Shown: positions 35,907 to 45,551 of the stretch, one piece after another
Position numbering within the stretch: the stretch's first letter is position 1
How the letters are laid out: each line of letters starts with the position of its first letter
Source of the DNA: Lysinibacillus sphaericus
GTDB taxonomy: Bacteria > Bacillota > Bacilli > Bacillales_A > Planococcaceae
Reading direction: 5' to 3'
NCBI RefSeq assembly: GCF_002982115.1
Contig: NZ_CP019980.1
Coordinates: 1,620,001-1,684,000, forward strand
DNA length: 64,000 bases
Notes under the pieces: generated by a model
Seen by the model: the letters and a program-made list of their open reading frames with translations, nothing else
Told to the model about the DNA's origin: nothing
The model's database searches: none
Translations under genes and position numbers: made by a program

Positions 35907-36611
35907 TTAGTCATCATCATGATAACGAAGCATGCGATAGCCAACACGAACGTGTGTCTGAATGTACTTTGGTTGGGATGGATTATCTTCTATTTTTTTG
36001 CGCAGGGTTGCCATAAAAACTCGAAGACTAGGGACGTCCGATTGTAATACATTTTGCCAAATTTCCTTCAATAAGAAGTTATGTGTCAACACTTTGCCTA
36101 CATGCTTGGATAGCACGACTAATAGTTTATATTCGATGGGGGTTAAATGTACTTCCACACCGTTGACAAACACTGTGTTAGCCAAGTAATCAATTTCTAA
36201 ATGACCATTGACAAACACGGCTGATTCATTTTCTATTTGATGTTCGCTGACCGTTCTTCTTAAAGCTACTCGAATGCGTGCAAGTAGCTCTTCGACACTA
36301 AAAGGTTTTGTAACATAATCATCTGCCCCTGCATCAAGCGCATTAATTTTATCAAGCTCTGCACCGCGGGCACTAACGACGATAATCGGCGTTTGTGTCC
36401 AACTGCGGATTTTGTGAATAAAGTCTAGGCCATCCATATCAGGCAATCCTAAGTCAAGGATAATTACATTCGGTTTGAACGTTATGGCTTTTTGTAAAGC
36501 ACTTGAACCATCTTGCATAATATCGAATTCATAATTTTGGGTAGTTAAGGTCATTTTAATTAAATTGCCAATTGCTATGTCGTCTTCAACGACTAAAATC
36601 CGTTTATTCAT
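35907..36611 (-). CDS. kdpE: response regulator KdpE
   Basis: The 234-residue OmpR-type regulator is phosphorylated by KdpD at Asp53 (ILDLGLPDMDG). It has a receiver domain 1-118 and a winged-helix DNA-binding domain with LTPIEYKLLVVLSKHVGKVLTHNFLLKEIW. Activates kdpFABC when potassium is low or turgor drops. The start codon lies just before the kdpD stop, so the two overlap by 8 bp and are coupled. An earlier in-frame TTG at 36623 is too close to AAGGAG. Confidence 0.94.
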   Translation of the reverse strand: MNKRILVVEDDIAIGNLIKMTLTTQNYEFDIMQDGSSALQKAITFKPNVIILDLGLPDMDGLDFIHKIRSWTQTPIIVVSARGAELDKINALDAGADDYVTKPFSVEELLARIRVALRRTVSEHQIENESAVFVNGHLEIDYLANTVFVNGVEVHLTPIEYKLLVVLSKHVGKVLTHNFLLKEIWQNVLQSDVPSLRVFMATLRKKIEDNPSQPKYIQTHVRVGYRMLRYHDDD

Positions 36612-39312
36612 CGATACTGACAACTCCTTTTTTTAAAGTAAAACGAAAGATGGTTCCGTTCGGGTAGTTATCTTCAACTACTAATTTACTATCGTGTAAA
36701 GTTAAAATCGTCTGACATAATGCTAATCCTAACCCTAAGCCTCTTCGGCTATCACTGCGCTGCACTTTCCCAGTGATAAATGGTTCAAACAGCTTTTCTT
36801 TTAATGAATCGTCAATACCTGGTCCATTATCAGCTATACTAAAATGTACATATTCGCCTTCCTCTTTTGCGATAAAAGAGATGTCACTACCAGCAGGTGT
36901 ATACGTTAGGGCATTATTAATAATATTAATAAGCACTTGAATAATCAGACGTGCATCCATCAAAGCCATGACTAATTCGGGCTCTACATGATAAGAAATA
37001 TGATGCGTATTGTTGCGTGGAATTACATGTAGCAACGCCTCTTGAATAATATCCTCCACTAGCTCCAGCTGCATTTCGAGGGCAAATTGTCCATCCTCTA
37101 ACATCGAAACGGCTAGTAAGTTTTCGACCATTTGCACAAGCCATCTTGAATTTTTATAGATATCTTCATATAATCGAGTTTTTTCTGTATCTGGAATTTG
37201 AACTGTATTCGTTAACAATATATCCGCATTCCCAGAAATCGTGGTCAGTGGTGTCCGTAAATCATGCGAGATAGCACGCAAAAGATTCGCTCTCATTTGT
37301 TCAAGTTCAGCTTCTCTTGCAACTTTTTCATTTAAGTTTTGCAAATACCATTTATCTAACGCAAACGAAAAATCATTCATAATGGCATTTAAAATATGGC
37401 GTTCAAATGCAGGTAATGGGGTTTGCTTTGAAAGCGCAATGCCAACGACACCCTTTACACTGCCACTTGAAAGAACGGGCAAATAATAGCCGTTTACTTC
37501 TGGGAAAATGTCAGTTGACACGCCAGCAAAGTGGTTATTGTTGATGACCCAATGAACGACGCCTAGTTCATTTGTATTTTTAAATAGGGTAGCTACTTTC
37601 GTATTTTCAGTATTTGATAGAGTTGGTGTTGGAAAAAAAACAGATTTAGCAATCATGTTATTTTCTATTTCAAAAAATTGGACAGGTTTCTCTACTAATT
37701 TAACAATTTGAGACATGCCTTCTGTAATGATATCTTCAATGGACTTAGCGTGTTGTAATTTGCGATTCGTTTCAAGCAACACTTCCATTCGATAGGATTT
37801 TCGGACGGCTACGATGGCCTGCTCTTTTATCTTTTTCGTTAAGCTACTTGTAATAATGCCAGAGAAAAACATAATCATAAATGTCATCGGATAGTCTCGA
37901 TGATATGCTTCCAGTGAAAATCGTGGCTCTGTAAATAAAAAGTTGAATAATAGTACAGCTACAGCCGAGCTAATAATAGTCATGAGCCATCCAGATGACC
38001 AAATCGCAAGAATTAACACACTAAGAATATATATTGTAATAATATTCGATTCGCTGACGCCCATTGTGAAGAAAAATAAGGCTAAACATGACGCCAAGCT
38101 AAACACGACGGACATCTTCAACAAATCTAACCATTCAAAAGTTAGTCGATTGCGAAGATCTGGAAAATAAAATTGTTCGTTTTCTTGGTCTGGCACGATA
38201 TGAATAGCGAGATTTGGTACATAATCATTGAGTCGATCGATGATTTTTGCATTGGGCTGCCACCATTTCTTTTTCATCACCGTCCTGCCGAGTACCAGTT
38301 TTGTGACGCCACTCATTTGAGCATAATTAGCAAGCGCTGCTGCGACATCATTCTCCTGCACGATTACGACATGTCCGCCAAGTTGTTCGGTCAATTTAAT
38401 ATGCTGTTGTAACCGCTCCGAGTTCGCGTCGTTATCGTCACCTTCTTTCACCTTTTGTACATAAAGCGCCGTGAATTTACCATGTAAGGCTTGAGCAAGT
38501 CTGGCAGCAGTGCGAATGACTTTTGCGTTGGTTGGGGAGCTACTAATACCAACTAAAATATGCTCTTCAATTTGTGTCGTTTGCCTAATCGATTCGCTGT
38601 CATTTATTTGTTTGTAATTAATCGTATCTGCCGTTCTACGCAGGGCGATTTCCCGCAGTGCTACTAAATTTTGTTTGCGAAAAAAAGATGCTAACGCTTT
38701 TTCAGCTTGTTGTTTGGAATATATTTTTCCTTCTATTAAGCGTTGAATTAACTCATCAGGTTCGATATCTACAATTTTAATAAGCGCGGCTTGATCGATT
38801 AAATAATCTGGAATACGTTCGCGCACTTTTACCCCAGTAATTTCTTCTACAACATCATGAAGACTTTCAATATGTTGAATATTAACGGTTGTATAGACAT
38901 GAATGCCTTTTGCTAGTAATTCTTCCACGTCTCCAAAACGTTTTGTATGTCGCATAACCGGAACGTTGCTATGAGCCAACTCATCGATAAGGACAATTTC
39001 CGGTTTACGCTCCAATACCGCATCAATATCCAATTCTTGAAAAGTTCTCCCTTTATAATGGATTGTTCTAGTAGGTATTTGTTCAAGCCCATCAAGTAAT
39101 GCTAATGTTTCTGGTCGAGGATGTGGCTCTATATAGCCAATTACTACATCTTTTCCAAGTTTTTTTGCTAAATGTGCGGCATCTAGCATAGCATACGTTT
39201 TTCCGACGCCGGCTGCATACCCAATAAATATCTTCAATCTACCGACAGTTGTTTGTTCCTGATGAAACCTTGTTAAAAGCTCTTCGGGAGTGGGGCGCAT
39301 TTTTTCCATCAT
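36604..39312 (-). CDS. kdpD: potassium-sensing histidine kinase KdpD
   Basis: The 902-residue sensor has the full KdpD layout. The N-terminal KdpD domain carries Walker A GYAAGVGKTYAML (31-43) and LIDELAHSNVPVMRH. A universal-stress-like domain (about 250-375), four membrane segments (about 395-490), a GAF-like domain, and the kinase core with AISHDLRTPLTTISGNADIL and DNGPGID...RRGLGLGLALC complete it. The presence of both the USP-like domain and the transporter genes shows a complete, working-type system. Start at 39312 (GAGGTG upstream); ATG 39309 is equally possible. Divergent from kdpFABC. Confidence 0.95.
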   Translation of the reverse strand: MMEKMRPTPEELLTRFHQEQTTVGRLKIFIGYAAGVGKTYAMLDAAHLAKKLGKDVVIGYIEPHPRPETLALLDGLEQIPTRTIHYKGRTFQELDIDAVLERKPEIVLIDELAHSNVPVMRHTKRFGDVEELLAKGIHVYTTVNIQHIESLHDVVEEITGVKVRERIPDYLIDQAALIKIVDIEPDELIQRLIEGKIYSKQQAEKALASFFRKQNLVALREIALRRTADTINYKQINDSESIRQTTQIEEHILVGISSSPTNAKVIRTAARLAQALHGKFTALYVQKVKEGDDNDANSERLQQHIKLTEQLGGHVVIVQENDVAAALANYAQMSGVTKLVLGRTVMKKKWWQPNAKIIDRLNDYVPNLAIHIVPDQENEQFYFPDLRNRLTFEWLDLLKMSVVFSLASCLALFFFTMGVSESNIITIYILSVLILAIWSSGWLMTIISSAVAVLLFNFLFTEPRFSLEAYHRDYPMTFMIMFFSGIITSSLTKKIKEQAIVAVRKSYRMEVLLETNRKLQHAKSIEDIITEGMSQIVKLVEKPVQFFEIENNMIAKSVFFPTPTLSNTENTKVATLFKNTNELGVVHWVINNNHFAGVSTDIFPEVNGYYLPVLSSGSVKGVVGIALSKQTPLPAFERHILNAIMNDFSFALDKWYLQNLNEKVAREAELEQMRANLLRAISHDLRTPLTTISGNADILLTNTVQIPDTEKTRLYEDIYKNSRWLVQMVENLLAVSMLEDGQFALEMQLELVEDIIQEALLHVIPRNNTHHISYHVEPELVMALMDARLIIQVLINIINNALTYTPAGSDISFIAKEEGEYVHFSIADNGPGIDDSLKEKLFEPFITGKVQRSDSRRGLGLGLALCQTILTLHDSKLVVEDNYPNGTIFRFTLKKGVVSIDE

Positions 39313-39346
39313 CCTTCACCTCATTTGTATTATAGCGTTATCTGCC

Positions 39347-39389
39347 ATTAAGAAAGTGTAAAGATTTAACACCTTTATCGTTTCTTAAT
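39347..39389 (+). promoter_or_regulatory. nested inverted repeats in the kdp control region
   Basis: Outer arms ATTAAGAAA (39347-39355) and TTTCTTAAT (39381-39389). Inside them is the palindrome GTGTAAAGATTTAACAC (39356-39372). They lie between kdpD and the kdp structural genes, where KdpE must bind. Assignment as KdpE site is inference. Confidence 0.5.
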
Positions 39390-39473
39390 ACAAAGAAGCG
39401 ATATCCTAACACTACATTAATTTGAAAGTCAGTATGATAAAAACATCAAATAGAGAGAAGGGTGATGCAATTG

Positions 39474-39563
39474 ATGGATTTATATATGGTTGGCTTATTA
39501 CTCATTAGTTTTGCCAGTCTATATGCGTTAACGACTTGGTGCTACAAGCTAGTCGAAGAGTAA
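39474..39563 (+). CDS. 29-residue membrane peptide ahead of kdpF
   Basis: Single hydrophobic segment, MDLYMVGLLLISFASLYALT then a polar tail ending VEE. AAGGGTGAT lies eight bases before the ATG; a TTG one codon earlier is also possible. It is the first frame of the kdp operon and lies 14 bp before kdpF. Small peptides of this type stand before kdpF in various bacteria, but no function is established that I know of. Confidence 0.65.
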   Translation: MDLYMVGLLLISFASLYALTTWCYKLVEE

Positions 39564-39577
39564 GGGGAGGAATTGCT

Positions 39578-39658
39578 ATGTGGATTGTTATTGGAATAAT
39601 ACTTATATTGCTTTTTGGATATTTAGGGCATGCCCTATTATATCCGGAAAAATATTAA
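39578..39658 (+). CDS. kdpF: KdpF subunit
   Basis: A 26-residue single-span peptide, MWIVIGIILILLFGYLGHAL then LYPEKY. The hydrophobic span followed by a short tail ending P-E-K-aromatic matches KdpF, the lipid-like stabilising subunit of the Kdp ATPase. GGGGAGG precedes the ATG, and kdpA follows after 23 bp. Confidence 0.88.
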   Translation: MWIVIGIILILLFGYLGHALLYPEKY

Positions 39659-39681
39659 TAGGTATTTAGGAGGAATAGAGT

Positions 39682-41376
39682 ATGTGGCAAATAGCCATTG
39701 TTTGTATTATTTATTTACCGCTTGTTATCCTGACCGGCCATTATCTTTTTCGTGTGACAATGCATAAAAAAACATGGCTCGATCCATTAATGGATAAAGT
39801 GGATCATGTGATTTATAAGGTATGCGGCATTAAACAAGTGGATATGACAGGTAAGCAATATGTATTGTCATTAATTATTTCAAATGCTTTTATGGTTTTT
39901 ATCGGATACATTCTTTTACGCATTCAATCTTTTTTGCTGTTAAATCCAAATGATATAGAAAATATGGAGGCATCACTTTCTTTTAATACCATCATTTCGT
40001 TTATGACCAACACCAATCTACAACATTATAGTGGTGAATCTGGTTTAAGTTATTTGTCACAAATGCTTGTTATTATTTTTATGATGTTTACATCTGCAGC
40101 GACTGGCTACGCTGCTTGTATGGCGTTCTGTAGACGATTAGTTGCAAAAAGTGATACATTAGGCAATTTCTTTGTAGATTTTGTGCGTGTGATTACACGT
40201 GTTTTAATGCCTATTTCCATCGTAGTTGCCATTATTTTAGTATCGCAAGGAGCACCTCAAACATTCAGTGCCAATCAAACTGTTCAAACAATCGAAGGAA
40301 AAATGCAAGATATCGCATTGGGACCAGTTGCCTCACTTGAATCTATTAAACATGTAGGTACAAATGGAGGTGGGTTTAATGGTGCTAATTCCACAACGCC
40401 TTTTGAAAACCCTACGGTTATATCAAATATCGTAGAAATGCTATCTATGATGTTGCTACCAGGTGCTTGTGTTGTTGCCTTTAGTCTAATGGTTGCTTAT
40501 AGAAAGAAAAAAACAATATTCGGCAAGCAAGGGCTAGCGATCTTTGCTGCAATGGGTATGCTATTTCTTATAGGGTTAGTGACAGTGTATATTGCTGAGC
40601 GTGCGGGTAACCCCCTTATTAGTAACCTGGGAATTACTCAGGAGCTTGGCAGTATGGAAGGAAAAGAAATGCGCTTTGGGGTAGCCCAATCTGCCCTTTT
40701 CACTACAGTCACAACTGCCTTTACAACGGGCTCGGTCAATAACATGCACGATACATTAACCCCAATTGGTGGAATGGTGCCGATGTTTAATATGATGTTA
40801 AATGTTGTATTTGGGGGCAAGGGTGTTGGGCTGATGAATATGATGATGTATGTCTTACTAACGATTTTCATCGCATGTTTAATGATTGGTCGCACGCCAC
40901 AGTTTTTAGGAAAGAAAATTGAGGAAAAGGAAATGAAGTTAATAGCACTTTGTATTTTAATTCATCCTGCAATTATCCTACTGTTTTCTGCGCTTGCTGT
41001 TGCCACAACATCTGGGGTAGCTGGTATTACAAATCCAGGGGCACACGGTTTATCGCAAGTACTATATGAGTTTGCTTCAGCATCTGCCAACAATGGCTCT
41101 GGCTTTGAAGGATTAGCTGATAACTCAACGTTTTGGAATGTGACGACAGGGTTAGCTATGTTTTTTGGTCGCTATTTAACCATTATCCTTCAATTAGCAA
41201 TTGCTTCACTACTTGCTAAAAAAATGTGGCACAGCGATTCAGTTGGAACATTGAAAACAGATACCTCAATGTTTACATTTTTGCTTGTTGCCATTGTACT
41301 GATGATTGGTGCGCTAACATTTTTACCCGCATTAGCACTTGGACCAATTACGGAGCATTTACAAATACATTCCTAA
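39682..41376 (+). CDS. kdpA: KdpA, potassium-binding channel subunit
   Basis: The 564-residue membrane subunit takes up K+ in the high-affinity Kdp ATPase. About ten membrane segments; four pore loops with selectivity-filter-like sequences, for example NTNLQHYSGE, GTNGGGFNGANSTTPFENPT, TTVTTAFTTGSVNNMHDT and SASANNGSGFEGL. TTAGGAGGAATAG precedes the ATG. Confidence 0.97.
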   Translation: MWQIAIVCIIYLPLVILTGHYLFRVTMHKKTWLDPLMDKVDHVIYKVCGIKQVDMTGKQYVLSLIISNAFMVFIGYILLRIQSFLLLNPNDIENMEASLSFNTIISFMTNTNLQHYSGESGLSYLSQMLVIIFMMFTSAATGYAACMAFCRRLVAKSDTLGNFFVDFVRVITRVLMPISIVVAIILVSQGAPQTFSANQTVQTIEGKMQDIALGPVASLESIKHVGTNGGGFNGANSTTPFENPTVISNIVEMLSMMLLPGACVVAFSLMVAYRKKKTIFGKQGLAIFAAMGMLFLIGLVTVYIAERAGNPLISNLGITQELGSMEGKEMRFGVAQSALFTTVTTAFTTGSVNNMHDTLTPIGGMVPMFNMMLNVVFGGKGVGLMNMMMYVLLTIFIACLMIGRTPQFLGKKIEEKEMKLIALCILIHPAIILLFSALAVATTSGVAGITNPGAHGLSQVLYEFASASANNGSGFEGLADNSTFWNVTTGLAMFFGRYLTIILQLAIASLLAKKMWHSDSVGTLKTDTSMFTFLLVAIVLMIGALTFLPALALGPITEHLQIHS

Positions 41377-41391
41377 TGAGGAGAGAATCAA

Positions 41392-43455
41392 ATGGAAACT
41401 GTAAGAAAAGGTTTTATCACGAGCGATTTAGTAAAGAGCTCATTGATAGGCGCATTGAAGAAATTTAATCCAGTTACGATGATAAAAAATCCCGTCATGT
41501 TTGTCGTAGAAATCGGTTTTATTTTTGTTCTGTTGTTATCGTTTTTTCCTAATCTACTTGGCGGCGCGGAAGGAGAGCATGCTCAGCTCTATAATGCCAT
41601 TGTCGCTATCATTCTCTTTGTTACGATTTTATTTGCTAACTTTGCAGAATCCATCGCTGAAGGGCGGGGAAAAGCACAAGTACAAACGTTAAAAAATACA
41701 AAGACAGATACACAAGCACGTGTCCTTTTAGCGGATGGTACAGAAGTGATGAAACAGGCACATGAGCTGAAAAAAGGGGATATTGTTTTAGTGCAAGCAG
41801 GGGAAGTGATTCCAAATGATGGCGAGGTCATTGAAGGGATTGCCACAGTCGATGAATCAGCCATTACTGGTGAGTCTGCACCAGTTGTAAAAGAACGCAG
41901 TGGAGATTTTTCATCTGTTACTGGTGGTACGACTGTCACAAGTGATTGGCTAATGATTGAAATTACTTCACTGCCAGGAGAGTCATTTTTAGATAAAATG
42001 ATTGCCCTCATCGAAGGAGCAAGTCGGAAAAAAACACCTAATGAAATAGCGTTAAATACATTGTTAGTTAGCTTGACAATCATCTTTTTATTAGTGGTCG
42101 TGACATTATATCCAATGACTACTTATTTAAATGTACACATTTCCATTGCAACGTTAATTGCACTGACAGTTTGCTTAATACCAACGACCATCGGCGGTTT
42201 ACTTTCTGCTATTGGTATTGCTGGTATGGACCGAGTGACGCAGTTTAATGTCATTGCAATGTCTGGTAGAGCTGTGGAAGCTTGCGGAGACGTAGATACT
42301 CTTATATTAGATAAAACAGGCACAATAACGTACGGTAATCGCATGGCAACTGAGTTTTTACCAGTCAAAGGAGTTGACCAACAAACTTTGATGCAAGCTG
42401 CATGGCTTAGTTCGCTGACAGATGATACACCAGAAGGGAAATCTATCTTATCATTGGCATGTGATTTAGGGGTAACTACAACGGATGAACAACAACTGAT
42501 TCAATATAGTGAGCATATTCCCTTTACTGCACAGACAAGGATGAGTGGATTGAACTTGCAGGATGGGACGATCATTCGAAAAGGGGCTTATGATACGATT
42601 AAACAAGATAGTCTTGCAGCAGGACAACATATTCCTACAAATTTGGAACAGTTAGTGCATCAAGTATCTGCTGTTGGGGGCACACCACTTGTTGTGTCGT
42701 TGAATCATAATATCTTGGGTGTCATCCATCTGAAAGATGTTGTAAAATCCGGTTTGAAAGAACGCTTTGAACAGTTGCGAGCAATGGGCATCAAAACAAT
42801 TATGTGCACAGGGGATAATCCACTAACAGCAGCCGCTATTGCTAAAGAATCCGGCGTTGACAGTTTTATTGCTGAAAGTAAGCCAGAGGATAAAATAAAG
42901 GTGATTAAAGATGAGCAGGCACTTGGAAAAGTTGTGGCGATGACTGGGGACGGTACCAATGACGCACCAGCTTTAGCACAGGCGAATGTCGGTCTTGCTA
43001 TGAATTCAGGAACGAATGCAGCAAAAGAAGCTGCCAACATGGTTGATTTAGATTCAAATCCAACTAAAATAATTGAAGTTGTAGAGATTGGAAAGCAATT
43101 ATTAATGACGCGTGGTGCACTTACAACATTCAGTATTGCAAACGATGTGGCAAAATATTTCGCTATTATACCTGCTATGTTAATGGTTGCAGTACCTGAA
43201 ATGAATGCGCTCAACATTATGCAACTTCATTCGCCGACAAGTGCCATCATTTCCGCTTTAATTTTCAATGCGGTGATTATTCCGATGTTAATTCCCATTG
43301 CGATAAAAGGCGTAAAGTATAAGCCGATGAGTGCTACAAAATTATTACAGAAAAACTTATTTGTTTATGGACTAGGTGGTATCCTTGCGCCGTTTATCGG
43401 TATAAAGGTGATCGATTTACTAACAGGGCCACTGTTAACCATGCTTGGTCTATAG
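41392..43455 (+). CDS. kdpB: KdpB, P-type ATPase subunit
   Basis: The 687-residue catalytic subunit is phosphorylated at Asp307 in the DKTGT motif. TGES actuator motif (ITGESAP), [21 protein letters not shown] hinge, and a membrane helix pattern typical of KdpB. The Ser in the TGES loop (TGESAPV) that inhibits the pump when phosphorylated in Escherichia coli is present. Lies between kdpA and kdpC with gaps of 15 and 12 bp. Confidence 0.97.
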   Translation: METVRKGFITSDLVKSSLIGALKKFNPVTMIKNPVMFVVEIGFIFVLLLSFFPNLLGGAEGEHAQLYNAIVAIILFVTILFANFAESIAEGRGKAQVQTLKNTKTDTQARVLLADGTEVMKQAHELKKGDIVLVQAGEVIPNDGEVIEGIATVDESAITGESAPVVKERSGDFSSVTGGTTVTSDWLMIEITSLPGESFLDKMIALIEGASRKKTPNEIALNTLLVSLTIIFLLVVVTLYPMTTYLNVHISIATLIALTVCLIPTTIGGLLSAIGIAGMDRVTQFNVIAMSGRAVEACGDVDTLILDKTGTITYGNRMATEFLPVKGVDQQTLMQAAWLSSLTDDTPEGKSILSLACDLGVTTTDEQQLIQYSEHIPFTAQTRMSGLNLQDGTIIRKGAYDTIKQDSLAAGQHIPTNLEQLVHQVSAVGGTPLVVSLNHNILGVIHLKDVVKSGLKERFEQLRAMGIKTIMCTGDNPLTAAAIAKESGVDSFIAESKPEDKIKVIKDEQALGKVVAMTGDGTNDAPALAQANVGLAMNSGTNAAKEAANMVDLDSNPTKIIEVVEIGKQLLMTRGALTTFSIANDVAKYFAIIPAMLMVAVPEMNALNIMQLHSPTSAIISALIFNAVIIPMLIPIAIKGVKYKPMSATKLLQKNLFVYGLGGILAPFIGIKVIDLLTGPLLTMLGL

Positions 43456-43467
43456 GAGGAAAATAAT

Positions 43468-44109
43468 ATGAATAGATTTTGGGACAATGTCAAGCAAGCA
43501 ATAATGGTTTCTTTCATCATGTTTGTAGTCTGTGGTTTAATTTACCCTGTGACGGTAACGGGTATCGCACAAGGGCTATTTAAGCATCAGGCGAATGGTA
43601 GCATTGTGGAAGTTGACGGAAAAGCTGTTGGTTCGGAAAAGCTTGGGCAAGCCTTTACATCAGCAGCGTTTTTTAAGGGCCGTGTTTCATCTATTAACTA
43701 TAATGTTTATACACAAGAAGATATTGTACCAGATAACAATGGTGAGATAGCTTATGGTGGCGTGAGCTCTGGAACGTTCAATTATGCTCCGTCCAATCCA
43801 GAATTAACAAAACGTATAGAGGGAGATATTCAAGCGTTTTTACAGGCAAACCCGACTATAAAAAGACAAGACATTCCTGCTGATCTTATGACGGCATCCG
43901 GATCGGGTTTAGACCCACATATTAGTGTGCAAGCAGCGCGCATTCAAATCGATCGAATTGCCAATGCAAGCGGGCTGTCAGAGAAGGAAATCGAAAAAAT
44001 TGTGGAGGCTAATACAGAAGGGCGGGCGCTCGGTCTATTTGGGGAAGAGAAAGTGAACTTCTTAATGGCGAATTTAGCTATTTTTAAACAAATGAAGGAC
44101 AATGAATAA
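43468..44109 (+). CDS. kdpC: KdpC subunit
   Basis: The 213-residue accessory subunit has one N-terminal membrane span (about 10-32) and a soluble domain with SASGSGLDPHISVQAA-like motif (TASGSGLDPHISVQAARIQIDRIA), the family signature. It promotes ATP binding by KdpB. TAGGAGGAAA precedes the ATG. Last gene of the operon. Confidence 0.96.
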   Translation: MNRFWDNVKQAIMVSFIMFVVCGLIYPVTVTGIAQGLFKHQANGSIVEVDGKAVGSEKLGQAFTSAAFFKGRVSSINYNVYTQEDIVPDNNGEIAYGGVSSGTFNYAPSNPELTKRIEGDIQAFLQANPTIKRQDIPADLMTASGSGLDPHISVQAARIQIDRIANASGLSEKEIEKIVEANTEGRALGLFGEEKVNFLMANLAIFKQMKDNE

Positions 44110-44135
44110 GTAGTGTAAAGTATAACTTCAATAGG

Positions 44136-44176
44136 GCAGATAGAGAGAATGGTATAGAGGTATTTTCTCTATCTGC
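44136..44176. terminator. hairpin between convergent kdpC and bdhA
   Basis: GCAGATAGAGAGAAT (44136-44150) pairs with ATTTTCTCTATCTGC (44162-44176). No long T run on either side, but the position between convergent genes fits a shared terminator. Confidence 0.65.
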
Positions 44177-44196
44177 TTACAATAAAAGGGTCTATA

Positions 44197-45252
44197 TTAG
44201 CTTTGTGAATTGACAAGAATTTTAATATGGTTTTTCTCTTTCATTAACGCTTCAAAGCCTTCTGTTACAACATCATCGAGCCCAATGCGCTTAGTTACAA
44301 GTTTGTCCGCTGGGAAATATCCTTTGGTCATTAACTCCATAACAGCTGGGAAGATATCTCGATAGGCAATAATACCTTTCACAGTACGCTCAGACAATAC
44401 AATATTATTTGGCTGGATAGAAGCGCTTGATTCCCATATAGAAACGATGATTGTTTCACCTTCGAACGTAGTGGAGTCAATAGCTTGCTGTAAAACAACA
44501 GGAACGCCAGTAACTTCAAATGCCACATCCACACCGCCATTTGTTAAGGCATGAAGACGTTCAACAGCATCTTCATCTTGCGGATTAATAACAGCTGTTG
44601 CTCCTAGTTCCATCGCCTTTGCAGCACGTTCTGCTGAAAGTTCCACCGCATAAATTTCGGAAGCTCCAGATGCCCGTAATGCTTCGATAACAAGAAGACC
44701 AATTGGCCCTGTTCCAAAAACTGCGGCTTTATCGCCAGCTTTTAATTTGCTTTGGCGAACTGCATGTAAAGCTACTGCGGCTGGTTCTACAAGAGCACCT
44801 TGTTCATAAGAAAGTCCTGCTGGCATTTTGTGTACCATGTGGTCATCTACCACAGTATATTCTGACAATCCGCCACCACCGCCAGAAAGTCCGTGGAAAC
44901 CTAGTTGTTTACAAATGTTGTACTTCCCTTTTTTACAAGCAGCACATTCGCCACAAGAGAGAATAGGTTCGACAACGACAGCATCTCCAATTTTTACTTT
45001 TGTAACACCTTCCCCAACTTCAACTACCTCGCCAGAAAACTCATGGCCCATTACAATAGGTGCTATATCTTTACTGATAGAGTGTGGCTGTTCAACTGGA
45101 ATAAAGATTGGTCCTGCTGCATACTCATGTAAATCGCTTCCACAAATGCCTGTCCAATGTACTTTAATTTTTACTTTACCGGATGCAATGGAAGGCTCCT
45201 CAATGTTTTCTACACGGATATCTCTTGCTTTATACCATCTTGCTGCTTTCAT
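44197..45252 (-). CDS. bdhA: 2,3-butanediol/acetoin dehydrogenase (zinc MDR family)
   Basis: The 351-residue zinc-dependent medium-chain dehydrogenase interconverts acetoin and (R,R)-2,3-butanediol. Catalytic zinc ligands Cys37, His70 and Glu71; structural zinc Cys100, Cys103, Cys106 and Cys114; NAD site AVFGTGPIGLLVIEALRASG. The VHWTGICGSDLHEYAAGPIFIP beginning is the BdhA type. Start 45252 has GGAGGT with good spacing; an in-frame start three codons upstream is less likely. No acetoin genes nearby. Confidence 0.9.
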   Translation of the reverse strand: MKAARWYKARDIRVENIEEPSIASGKVKIKVHWTGICGSDLHEYAAGPIFIPVEQPHSISKDIAPIVMGHEFSGEVVEVGEGVTKVKIGDAVVVEPILSCGECAACKKGKYNICKQLGFHGLSGGGGGLSEYTVVDDHMVHKMPAGLSYEQGALVEPAAVALHAVRQSKLKAGDKAAVFGTGPIGLLVIEALRASGASEIYAVELSAERAAKAMELGATAVINPQDEDAVERLHALTNGGVDVAFEVTGVPVVLQQAIDSTTFEGETIIVSIWESSASIQPNNIVLSERTVKGIIAYRDIFPAVMELMTKGYFPADKLVTKRIGLDDVVTEGFEALMKEKNHIKILVNSQS

Positions 45253-45551
45253 CACTATCAACCTCCAATACTATTATTCATGTTTATATTAACATGTGGA
45301 AAATATGCAAATCATTAGTTGGACAAAAATTGACATAAAAAATACGAAATGTCCATTAAATTATTTCACATTTTTCACACTTTACTTTTTTCATTGCATA
45401 ATAGTCGTAATTAAAGTAAGTTTGTTAAGGGTTAGCGTTGCATCGATGAAAAAAACAAGAGAATATTGTAAATGCTTATGTTAATAGTACGTAAACATCC
45501 CTAAAAGGCCGAATCATGGTACAATGGGAAAGATGTAAGGAGGAACGAATT
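45253..45551. other. gap upstream of bdhA and cshB
   Basis: Divergent promoter region of about 300 bp, AT-rich, with no supported gene. TACAAT at about 45520 may be the -10 of cshB. No clear operator was seen. Confidence 0.4.

Noticed and set aside
36604-39312. c-di-AMP (ydaO-type) riboswitch at the kdp locus
   Set aside because: Some Bacilli have one; the 39313-39473 leader here shows none of its conserved blocks.
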